A DNA stretch of 64,000 nucleotides from Hydractinia symbiolongicarpus (lineage: Eukaryota > Cnidaria > Hydrozoa > Anthoathecata > Hydractiniidae), in NCBI RefSeq assembly GCF_029227915.1, contig NC_079878.1, forward strand, positions 3,970,001 to 4,034,000. The letters are read 5' to 3'. The position numbers and the translations under genes are program-made. Of the stretch, positions 38,947 to 46,965 are shown piece after piece. Numbering within the stretch: position 1 is the stretch's first letter; every line of letters starts with the position of its first letter. The notes under the pieces were generated by a model. That model was given only the letters and a program-made list of their open reading frames with translations. It did not search any database and was not told where the DNA came from.

Positions 38947-39423
38947 TCAAGGGAGCAAATTTTGGCGGGAAGAAAATTTGGTCGAAGGAAAATTTGGCGG
39001 AATTAGCGAAATTTAATTTGGCGGATACCAAAAAAATATTACATTTAGCAGATAACGAAAATAACTAATTTTGAAGGAATTTAATTGAACGGATGACGAA
39101 AAAAATTTAAACGTATGTATTCTTATTTGTTTCTTTGTAAATCAATCGACTTTTTACATTAATAACTTAGATAAAAAAGAAAGTCGCTCGTCGCCAATAC
39201 CGTCGTCAATTATAATCTTCTCATGCAAGAGCTTTGGGGACGAGAATTTCTTGCAGAAACACGAAGAAATCGACGGATAGCGAAAAAAATATCATTTCGG
39301 CAGGGATTTAAATTGACAGACTGTAATAAAGTTTAATTTTGGAGGAATTTAATTTAGCGGATTTTTTGTTAAATCTGCCAATTCCGCCAAGTTTTTTTTA
39401 CGCCAAAAATTTGTCCCCGATAA
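38947..39423. mobile_element. Decayed MITE with TTTTGGCGG-type ends
   Basis: The left side reads GGGAGCAAATTTTGGCGGG followed by further ATTTGGCGGA repeats. The right side, reverse-complemented, reads GGGGACAAATTTTTGGCG and TTGGCGGA. The inverted ends are imperfect, the interior (about 470 bp in all) is non-coding, and the target duplication is unclear. The motif resembles the subterminal repeats of the intact transposon at 40093-43569, so it may be an old relative. Confidence 0.5.
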
Positions 39424-40090
39424 TAAAATAAGATAAAAATTTCTAAAATTAATAACGCGCAGAAATATGCTCCATTCACAATTTTTATGATTTATAGCGG
39501 AAATTAATACGAGTAATATTTAGTGGTCCTTTAGGGCATATTATCTCAAGTCAAAAAATTAAATAAGAAAGGGCCAGGGATTTGGATTGGGTCTGTCGTA
39601 AACCGAACGTTCTGTAAAGTACGAAAGCAGCAGATTGCGCTTAGTCAGCACTTTTGCCGTAAACAAATTTTCAAAATGACAACCAAGTATGGCGAAGTTC
39701 AAGAAAAACGAAGAAAAAAAGCAGAGCCTTTTAAAGTCATGAAAACATATGCACATATCCCGCGTTATTTGCACAACTTCGATTGTGACCATTGTGAAAT
39801 TTAACACACGGTCTTGTGGGGACCATAGGTAGCATGGTTGGGATTGATGTGTAAATTTACACACTTGCCTTGTGGGGACCGTTGTTGGCCAGTACATATT
39901 CGCGACTTCACTTTCATCTCTGACAGTCGGAAAACTAAAAGATTGGCTAAAAGATTGAGGAACTCAAGGTATGATATTTTTACTTTCCAACTGGTTCTCT
40001 AGGCAGCCTTTTTTACGCTTCCTTTTTTTTGCTGAAAATTGACTTCAAGATGAATTTTTTCCCTTTAATATATAGCTAGCTATAACTAAC
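39424..40090. other. Non-coding spacer with two CTTGTGGGGACC motifs and a palindrome
   Basis: Motif copies at about 39813 and 39871 flank the 16-bp perfect palindrome TGTGTAAATTTACACA (39848-39863). A 112-codon minus-strand frame (39559-39897) crosses these motifs and lacks any recognisable domain, so it is not called a gene. Confidence 0.45.
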
Positions 40091-40092
40091 TA
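40091..40092. repeat. TA target-site duplication, left
   Basis: TA immediately precedes the inverted repeat at 40093; the matching TA is at 43570-43571. A TA duplication is the hallmark of Tc1/mariner/pogo insertion. Confidence 0.8.
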
Positions 40093-40133
40093 CCTTAAGG
40101 GAACTTATTTTGGCGGGAACTAATTTTGGCGGA
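40093..40133 (+). repeat. Left terminal inverted repeat, 41 bp
   Basis: Perfect reverse complement of 43529-43569. It contains the palindrome CCTTAAGG at its tip and the first TTTTGGCGGGAACT unit. Confidence 0.9.
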
Positions 40134-40312
40134 CGAAGGAAATCTAAAAAAAATTTAATTTTGGCGGGAACTAATTTTGGCGGATCAACGAAATTTTTAA
40201 TTTTGGCGGGAACTTATTTTGGCGGGTGGCGGTTTTTTTTAATTTTGGCGGGAACTTATTTTGGCGGGTCAGCGGATTTTTTAATTTTGGCGGGAACTAA
40301 TTTTGGCGAGTG
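40101..40312 (+). repeat. Left subterminal iterons, about five units
   Basis: The unit TTTTGGCGGGAACTWATTTT, followed by GGCGG and a variable spacer, repeats about every 42-50 bp at about 40110, 40160, 40202, 40244 and 40287. These are probable transposase-binding sites. A 67-codon frame across them (with NFGG repeats) is a product of the iteration. Confidence 0.8.
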
Positions 40313-40406
40313 AAGGATTTTTTCAAATTTCAACGAAAATTTTCTTTGGTAAAGATGTAGAAATAAGCATTACAAAGCAAAGAATTTTAAAACAAATACT
40401 AAAAAT

Positions 40407-42247
40407 CTACTCTTCTTCATCGTCTATGATAATGTCAAATGCATTCCGACTAAAGTCTATGTCATCCTCGTCACGCGTGTACTCCTCTTCTTTGTCATCG
40501 TCATTTTCGACTCGCACGTTGATGAAGCTATCCTTTAATAAATCTGGCGCATTGATTATGTCGGTTATGGGCTGAGTAATTACACTATTGCTTTCTGGCA
40601 GCGGTGATAGATCTTGAAAAGGGTCAAGGGATTCAAGTGAAGTGGATCCCATGCGAACTGCGTCGTAAATTCCAGATGCTTTCCACCCATTCAAAACGAC
40701 TTCACGGCCATCTGCCGAAGTGATATGGTTATAAAACTGGAGGAGCCAACTTGCATGAAGAGGCTTGATGGTGGTCAGCTTTAATTGAATATTTATATCT
40801 TCGATCTTTTTGTTAAGGGATAGCTCTTTCTCGATCTGTTTTGAATACCATTCAGTGAACAAATTTCTCATGAATTGCTTGCAATGATTATTCACAGTAA
40901 GATCCAAGGGCTGGAATATATGTGTCATGTTACTTGGAACCAAAACCAGGAAGATGTTGTTCTTCTTCAGCAATTCGGTAACTTCCTCAGTAATTTGTCC
41001 TCGAAAGACATCGAATATTAGAAGAGCAGCTTGCTTTGGGTTATTTAACTTCTTCCTCTGGTCTTCAACGTGCTTTAGAACGATCTCTTTGATGACTTTG
41101 ATGGATTCTTGTGTATTGCTGTAGTGTTTGGGATTAACGCTTAGTGAGAACGATTCGGGGAATTCAAACTTTGGGAGGCTTTGATTTGTTTTCCCCCCAT
41201 ATATCAGTTGCATTGGCAGAAAAGAACCATCAAGCGTAATAATAAAGGTACCAGTAAGGCATCTTTTGTCGGAAGATCCAACGATAGGGACGGACGATGA
41301 ACCCTTTTTCGCCATGGTGTGATTCATTCTTGGAACAAACTTAAGAGCTGTCTGGTCCAGATTCATAACAAGTTGGTGAGGGATGCTGTGTTGTTCGATG
41401 GTCGAAACAATATCGTGAAGAAATAGTAATTCGCACTCCTTTTTGGCTCCTTCAGTGATTTCAACTTTGGAGGTCGTTTTCATTCTTTTCTTGAAACCCA
41501 TTCTCTTGAAGAGGCTTTTTGCCCAACTGTTATCAATTTTAATATGCCCCAACTCAAATTGAGGGTTTCGTGATATTAGAGCTTTCGCTGCAGCGGTTGC
41601 AACTGTTCTTGAAACAACACCTCCTCGATTTCTCAGTGCAATTAAAAATCTTTGTACCATCTCATCTAGACTGCCAAGGAACAGAGGTCTACCGCGTTTC
41701 AAAGGAACAAATTTGGTTACCACGCTACGTTTTTCTCGGGTTGAATCTTTCAGCTCTTTTTTGTAAAGATTGCCAAATCTTCGAGCTGTACTCTCACTTA
41801 ACGGCCTGTCTTTGGTTTGAAACTTTGTGATTGCAGCCGCACCACCATGAATCGCAACATATTTTCCGATATCAAATCTTTCTTTTTCTGACCAACGGTT
41901 GTATGATTTTTTGCCACTGGATTTAACATTTTCAGTCGCGTCTGTAACAGCTTCGTAGTCTAACGAACCAAGGGATGATTCTTGCTGGAAGTCAGTTGGT
42001 TGTGGGCCTAAAATGAATAAAACGAACCACTATGTAATTGCGAATTTTGACCAAAAATTAAAAATTTTCAAACAAAGAAAGAAACTTCTTCGCAGGTAGG
42101 TATAACAAAAAAAAACATCAAAGAGAAATACTTACTTTGTTCCCTAGAACTGTTTGAAGGTGTTTCGTCTGAAGTTTTTTCCTTTTCAGCGGCCCTTTGT
42201 TGAGCTTCTTTCTCTTGTAATTTAGCTAACTTCCTGATGTAAGACAT
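40407..42247 (-). CDS. Pogo-like DDE transposase, two exons, 570 aa
   Basis: Cut-and-paste transposase expected to act in the nucleus on the element's own ends. Exon 1 is 42247-42136 (ATG at 42247; 37 codons plus one base, beginning MSYIRKLAKLQEKEAQ). The intron is 42135-42008, with donor GTAAGT and acceptor TTTTAG. Exon 2 is 42007-40407, ending in TAG. The phases join exactly (A+GC, Ser38). Residues about 73-123 (NRWSEKERFDIGKY...ESTARRF) and about 132-220 (RNRGGVVSRTVATAAA; SWAKSLFKRMGFKKR) look like N-terminal helix-turn-helix DNA-binding modules of the pogo/CENP-B type. The DDE_1 core has MNLDQTALKF (D255), LLIFDVFRGQ (D370) and IFQPLDLTVNN (D406), giving DD35D. The C-terminus is strongly acidic. 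No PIP box is seen. The 438-codon open stretch from 41723 begins at GTG and is not the true start. Confidence 0.88.
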
Positions 42248-42602
42248 TTTGAAAGCCGGGAGATAAAAAAGGAAACGTAAGTTATCTGTATCCTGTATAT
42301 TTACTCGAACATAAACATTCCATTCACTTGGCCTATATTTACACTAAAAATCGAACAAAAACATTCTTTTTTTCTTGGCTAAGGCCCGTTTAGACTACCC
42401 AATCGAACAAAAACATTCTTTTTTTCTTCGCTAAGGCCCGTTTAGACTAACCAATCGAACAAAAACATTCTATTTAATTGGGAAAGTTCGGTCTACACTG
42501 ACAAATAGAACAAAAACGTTCTATTTTCATGCTAGGCAATTAAAAAATCGATCGATTGACATTTTTGTTTTTCATCAGAGCTAGAAAAGAAAAGACGTCC
42601 AT
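42248..42602. promoter_or_regulatory. Divergent intergenic promoter region
   Basis: 355 bp separate the transposase ATG (minus strand) from the HIRAN ATG (plus strand), so it probably drives both genes. It contains five iterons (listed separately) and the 12-bp palindrome AATCGATCGATT at 42546-42557, about 46 bp before the HIRAN start. No clear TATA box was identified. Confidence 0.6.
42307..42521. promoter_or_regulatory. Five GAAC-N6-(A/G)TTC iterons
   Basis: Copies lie at 42307-42320, 42353-42366, 42405-42418, 42457-42470 and 42508-42521. The three central copies read GAACAAAAACATTC; the last reads GAACAAAAACGTTC, a perfect GAAC/GTTC inverted repeat. Spacings are 46, 52, 52 and 51 bp. The linker CTAAGGCCCGTTTAGACTA is nearly identical between copies 2-3 and 3-4. 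This resembles an operator or binding-site array for autoregulation, by inference only. Confidence 0.7.
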
Positions 42603-43253
42603 ATGGCTTACAACAAGACGTTCGAGTTTACAGCTGCTGTCAGAGGATTCCATTATTATAAAACTTATTGGAAACCTGAGGAAAATCAATCACTGGACTG
42701 CTTTCATGAGAACAACAATGTTTTCGATAGATTTGCAATCAAAGTTTGTGAATTCGGAAATGACAAACCAGTTGGCCATTTACCCAAAGAAATCTCAAGG
42801 GTTACAAAATTTCTTCTGGACAGAGGAGCGTCTATGAAATCCACGTTGACAAGTGTACACTATCGAAGATCACCTCTCGTTCAAGGAGGCTTGGAGATCC
42901 CCTGTAAAATAACTGTTACTTTACCAGGGACAGTAAACAATCTTTTGGTTCTTGCAAGATACCAACAACTTGTAGAAGCCTTGTATACAGAGCCGAAAGA
43001 GGAATTGATTCTTGGTTCGTTCTTACATATTGCAGTTATTTTAGATGTCGTGGTTCCAACCGAAGAGAGACCAAAGCGTAAAAAAAATACAGCCAAAAGC
43101 CAAAGCAAAGAGACGAAAAAGCAAAAAGATATTCGAAACTTTTTTGGAAACACCTCAGCTGCACCAGCCCCAAAAAGGCAAAAAGTTAACAACAAACCTA
43201 AAAAGTCGTCACCATCGTCAAGCAAGGACTTAGAAATCATAAATATTGATTAA
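42603..43253 (+). CDS. HIRAN-domain protein with PIP box (transposon accessory protein)
   Basis: A 216-aa single-exon protein starting MAYNKTFEF. Residues about 9-112 match the HIRAN fold signature: GFHYYKTYW, CFHENNNVFDRFAIKV, VGHLPKEISR and LVQGGLEIPCK. In HLTF and Rad5-type helicases this domain binds DNA, in HLTF the 3' end of single strands at stalled forks. The tail is basic and disordered-looking, with RPKRKK (156-161) and PKRQKVNNKPKK (190-201) as likely nuclear-localisation signals. Between them is QKDIRNFF (174-181; bases 43122-43145), a canonical PCNA-interacting PIP box (Q-x-x-I-x-x-F-F). No helicase, RING or nuclease domain is present, unlike HLTF. The gene is divergent from the transposase within the same inverted repeats, which suggests a helper role in replication-linked transposition. 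The domain call is confident; the role is inferred. Confidence 0.85.
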   Translation: MAYNKTFEFTAAVRGFHYYKTYWKPEENQSLDCFHENNNVFDRFAIKVCEFGNDKPVGHLPKEISRVTKFLLDRGASMKSTLTSVHYRRSPLVQGGLEIPCKITVTLPGTVNNLLVLARYQQLVEALYTEPKEELILGSFLHIAVILDVVVPTEERPKRKKNTAKSQSKETKKQKDIRNFFGNTSAAPAPKRQKVNNKPKKSSPSSSKDLEIINID

Positions 43254-43360
43254 AAATTATCTTGTATTAGAGGTTTATTATGACATAATATTTCTAGCGC
43301 AAAGGTATATTTCTAAAAGATATAAAAAATTGAAAAAAAGTTGATTTTTGTCGATTTTTT
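43254..43360. other. 3' flank of the HIRAN gene
   Basis: A short AT-rich tail between the TAA stop and the right subterminal repeats. No canonical AATAAA was seen. Confidence 0.4.
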
Positions 43361-43508
43361 AAGGGGAACTTATTTTGGCGGATCAACGAAATTTTTAATT
43401 TTGGCGGGAACTTATTTTGGCGGGTGGCGATTTTTTTTAATTTTGGCGGGAACTAATTTTGGCGGGTGAGTAAAATATTTAATTTTGGCGGGAACTAATT
43501 TTGGCGGA
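43361..43508 (+). repeat. Right subterminal iterons, four direct units
   Basis: TTTTGGCGGGAACTWATTTT-type units lie at about 43373, 43400, 43442 and 43483, in the same orientation as the left-end units. The first (AAGGGGAACTTATTTTGGCG) resembles a second copy of the terminal repeat tip in direct orientation. The right end could thus contain an internal 210-bp MITE-like foldback. Confidence 0.75.
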
Positions 43509-43554
43509 TTTTGCCCCAATCCGCCAAATCCGCCAAAATTAGTTCCCGCCAAAA
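43483..43554. repeat. Perfect 26-bp foldback at the right end
   Basis: Positions 43483-43508 are the exact reverse complement of 43529-43554, with a 20-bp spacer (43509-43528). The right terminus can form a strong hairpin; the left terminus has no equivalent. Confidence 0.85.
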
Positions 43555-43569
43555 TAAGTTCCCTTAAGG
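43529..43569 (-). repeat. Right terminal inverted repeat, 41 bp
   Basis: Exact reverse complement of 40093-40133, ending CCCTTAAGG before the TA at 43570-43571. Confidence 0.9.
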
Positions 43570-43571
43570 TA
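43570..43571. repeat. TA target-site duplication, right
   Basis: Matches TA at 40091-40092 and directly follows the right inverted repeat. Confidence 0.8.
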
Positions 43572-45305
43572 CAAGCTAACTGGCAAGCTAAGTATTTTAT
43601 TTAAGTCATGGCAGTTACTCTTGAGTTACTATGCACTTATAATACAAGGACAAGAATTTCTTATTTATCCATCTTCAAGTTTATGTTAATTTTCCAGGCA
43701 TTTTGCCAGCTAGCATCAAAAGCAAGTGCATATAGAAATTTTATTTTTTAGAGTGGACATGATTATATTGTGTATTTGTCTATCTGAGTTGCAGCTTTTA
43801 CATGATATATAACCAAGATTTTTTTGTACTAATTTCAAAGTTGCTCCATATTTTTTACACAATAAAAAATAGCGGCAGTTTGATCTTGCCTTGTACAGTC
43901 AGAGAAAACTTTTAAATATACTGTTGCAGTATAAATAGTATATATACCTTTAAATTGAACACCCAGTACACCTTAAGGAAATTACAGTGTAAATATGCTG
44001 GGTTAAACTTAGAGAGTATCTTAAAATTTAGCATTGTACGCAAAACCATGTTTATTTAACAAACGGTTAATAAGATAGCATGCTTTCAGCCAAGGTATAG
44101 GAATAATTGATTCAAAGTTGTTTCTTGCGAAAACGAGATATTTTTGAAATGGAAGTCATGACTATCAGAACAAGTAACATAACTGATTTAAAATAATGCT
44201 GTTCGACTTTTTGTTTTTTTTTTATGTTGTAGTGCCGTTATAAAGTGCCAGCAAAAATTTAATATAAATAATTTCAAGGTTCTTATATATATAAGTCACA
44301 AGTACTTTAGGCTTTTGTTGAAAATTTTAATACCACACTGCGGTTTGTCACCATTGCCTGTACATGCGGTTTTGGTTAAATAAAAGCAAGATGGATATTG
44401 CCGTCTGTTTAAGCATGTGTTCCCTACATCAAATTTTTTTATTGCTTTAAAATAATTGGAGGTGGGCACGCATACTTTTCTTCTGCACACCAAAAGAAAG
44501 ATGAGACTTAGTGCGTGAATTTTAAAGTATTTTGTTTTTAATGGTTTAAATATATAAGTGATTTGCTGCTTATAGGATGTACCAAATGCTTAATTGATAC
44601 TTAACAGCATATAGTAACGGCATATTTGAAAGTTTTCCCTGACTGTTGTATTATATTATTAAAATATATGTCCCAGAAGCAGCTACCTCAGTCTTTCAAA
44701 TTCATTTTTCTCACGTTAATTCTGTAAAAATCTGTTGACCTAAAATTTAATTTGCCTATACCTGCTTTGTGCACCATCAATAATTGCAGAGAATTGTTAT
44801 AGATTAGGATTTGTAAACTTTTGTAGCTGAATCTCTGTATATATCAGGTTGATTAATGAGCTCCATAGTGTTTTAACAAAGACAATATATATATTTAGGA
44901 AGAAAAATTGTTGCCTGTGAAAGTACTGTATAGGCGTTATGTTCAGCTTTTTGTTAATATTGTATGAGAATGTGAATAAAATGTGTATAAAACAGGTTTT
45001 TTGCCAATCCTGAAACAACTAAAGTATACCTTAATACCTTTTGAGCTTGGTTTTATAAATCGCGATATTTTTGGCAATAGTAAATGGAAGTTTTTTTATT
45101 CATACATTACTAAAAAGCATTTTTAAACATATATAATGGTATAAATATAATTTAAAGCTTTTCAAAGAATTGTGAAAGATGTATGTAAAACGATTTATTG
45201 TTCTTCACAAAGTCCCAGTTTTTTATTTATTTTACTTCTTTCAAAAATGCTATTTTTTAAGCTAAACTCTATATATAGAGAACACCTTAAGGATACAAAT
45301 TTATC
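43572..45305. other. Unassigned AT-rich intergenic sequence
   Basis: Only short open frames without recognisable motifs (for example minus 44296-44493 and 44797-45018). No gene, tRNA or clear repeat was found. Confidence 0.4.
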
Positions 45306-45344
45306 GTGGAAGAAATTTTTGCGGATGACCACATTTTCTTCCAC
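45306..45344. repeat. Small hairpin
   Basis: GTGGAAGAAA at 45306-45315 pairs with TTTCTTCCAC at 45335-45344 around a 19-bp loop. It sits in TTTTTGCGGATG-type sequence also seen at 47160-47300. Confidence 0.45.
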
Positions 45345-45655
45345 AAATAATTAGTGAGGTACAAATTATTTGCTGAAAAAAATGTGGTAGGCAGTTTATT
45401 TTTTAGCAAAACAAAGTATGGAAACCAATGAAATGACAACAAAGTTATATAGTTATTGTCTAAATTAGTAATATGTATATTAAAATTCAAATATCTGAAA
45501 TAATATTGAACTCCGACACCAAATTACGCTTGCTACAGTATAAAATATGTGTTCAGTTTACGACACCTAATTTATTTCTTTTTTTCTCATAGAATCCCAG
45601 TTTTTAATTATCAATCTTAATGGCTTGTAGACAGGTTAGGCTTAGATCAGTAATG

Positions 45656-45812
45656 AAATGCTCTACATGCTGTAATTATATATATGACTGATTTTAATTT
45701 TTTCTGATACGACTACCCGGTTTTATAAAATTGTAAAATGTGAATACCGTTTGATTGGCGGAAGTGTTATTGTACAACGTATTTTATTAATATCGATAAA
45801 AGGAAAATATTT
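45656..45812 (+). repeat. Repeat A, first copy (157 bp)
   Basis: Identical by eye to 46038-46194. Begins AAATGCTCTACATGCTG and ends AAAGGAAAATATTT. It lies on one side of the copied segment B. Confidence 0.9.
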
Positions 45813-46041
45813 GCGGAATTAATTTTTGTGAAGTACGAAGAAATTAAAAGAAAAATGGTGTAGAAGTTTTTGCGGATGGAAGTTTACCAACGAAAGAAAA
45901 TTAGTCACTACGCATTTCTTGTATTAATAATATAACCTTTATTTTTGGGAGATAGAATTTTCAAGGAATTAGTAGAAGAGGTATTTTAAAGTTAGCAGAA
46001 GCAAAATACAATGGAATACAATATCTCGGCGGACGAAAAAT
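45813..46041 (+). repeat. Repeat B, inserted copy (about 229 bp)
   Basis: Identical by eye, without gaps, to 47239-47467, 1,426 bp downstream. Begins GCGGAATTAATTTTTGTG and ends GGCGGACGAAAAAT. It sits exactly between the two A copies; its last four bases overlap the start of the second A copy. Confidence 0.9.
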
Positions 46042-46194
46042 GCTCTACATGCTGTAATTATATATATGACTGATTTTAATTTTTTCTGATACGACTACCC
46101 GGTTTTATAAAATTGTAAAATGTGAATACCGTTTGATTGGCGGAAGTGTTATTGTACAACGTATTTTATTAATATCGATAAAAGGAAAATATTT
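46038..46194 (+). repeat. Repeat A, second copy (157 bp)
   Basis: Exact copy of 45656-45812 at an offset of 382 bp. After it the sequence continues as TTTTGATTT, presumably the original right flank. Confidence 0.9.
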
Positions 46195-46636
46195 TTTTGA
46201 TTTATTGAAAAAAAAAATAGATTTTTAGGAAGTTATCAGAACCGTGAAAATCTTAATTCGAAAATAATCCCAACAACACAAATCACTCTCAAATTCATGT
46301 TATTGCTATTACTAATATTTTTATTCCGATTGATATATCGCCTGTAAGATCGTAAATTAGGGGATATTTTTTTGAGAAAGATTTTTACTGCTTTCCTTTA
46401 TGCGGCCTATAGCCTTCTCTTGAGACACTGATTATTGAGAAACATTTTACATAATTTTAAACTACTGCTGTTTTTGGTAAAACCAGAGTGAAATCTCCAC
46501 GGTATATACGTTTTTTAATCAGAACCCAGTTTATAGGAATGTTGAATCTGACATTTTGCCAAGAATTTTTTTTAAAGATTATAAGAACAAAATCAGGCGA
46601 ATCTACATTTACTGCTAAGAAACAATTTTCTTTTTA
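46195..46636. other. Unassigned stretch
   Basis: No gene recognised. The 61-codon plus-strand frame 46488-46673 lacks motifs and runs into the element end at 46637. Confidence 0.35.
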
Positions 46637-46800
46637 CAGTAGGTGCCGCTTAACTCGAATATGGGCTTTTTAAACTTTTTTTGATTTCCTAAGGGTTTTG
46701 CTTATCAAACTCTTTATAATTACGCCGGATAACTCGAATACAGTTTAACTCAATCTATATTCTTTGTCTCTTAATAACTCGATAACTACAAAAAATAATG
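46637..46800. mobile_element. Truncated pogo/Tigger-like element end
   Basis: TA is followed by CAGTAGGTGCCGCTTAACTC, then GGATAACTCGAATACAG and AACTCGATAACTAC. A TA-CAGTA start with repeated (T)AACTCGA(A) motifs is typical of pogo/Tigger non-autonomous ends as I remember them. No matching opposite end was found. Confidence 0.4.
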
Positions 46801-46965
46801 TAAAAATAAAGCAAAAAGCACAATTTACTGCTTTTAAAACAACTAAAAAACACATTGTTCGTTCTTCTTTAAGATTGTCTTGTGCACTCTATCTCCAAAG
46901 AAATAAAATTTAATAGGATTAAACTTTTTGGGCATAGTGTTAATAAGAGTATTTTAATATTGTAG

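Larger units (their letters stand above)
40093..43569. mobile_element. Complete pogo-like (Tc1/mariner superfamily) transposon, 3,477 bp, two genes
   Basis: The outer 41 bp (40093-40133) are an exact inverted repeat of 43529-43569, beginning CCTTAAGGGAACTTATTTTG. TA dinucleotides flank both ends. Inside are arrays of TTTTGGCGGGAAC units at both ends, a minus-strand spliced transposase gene (40407-42247) and a divergent plus-strand HIRAN gene (42603-43253) sharing one promoter region. Both reading frames are undamaged, so the element may be recently active. Pogo-like assignment comes from the DDE_1-type catalytic core, the spacing of its acidic residues and the TA duplication. A HIRAN gene as second cargo is not a standard pogo component. 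Confidence 0.85.

Noticed and set aside
39559-39897. 112-codon minus-strand frame
   Set aside because: Includes two end-motif copies and no domain; no splice or start evidence.
40110-40313. 67-codon frame with repeated NFGG motifs
   Set aside because: It is a reading of the TTTTGGCGGGAAC iterons at the transposon's left end.
41570-41830. 86-codon plus-strand frame opposite the transposase, and similar frames at 40303-40575 and 40927-41124
   Set aside because: Antisense shadows of the transposase exon.
42881-43240. 119-codon minus-strand frame opposite the HIRAN gene
   Set aside because: Antisense shadow of a well-supported domain gene, with no recognisable motif.
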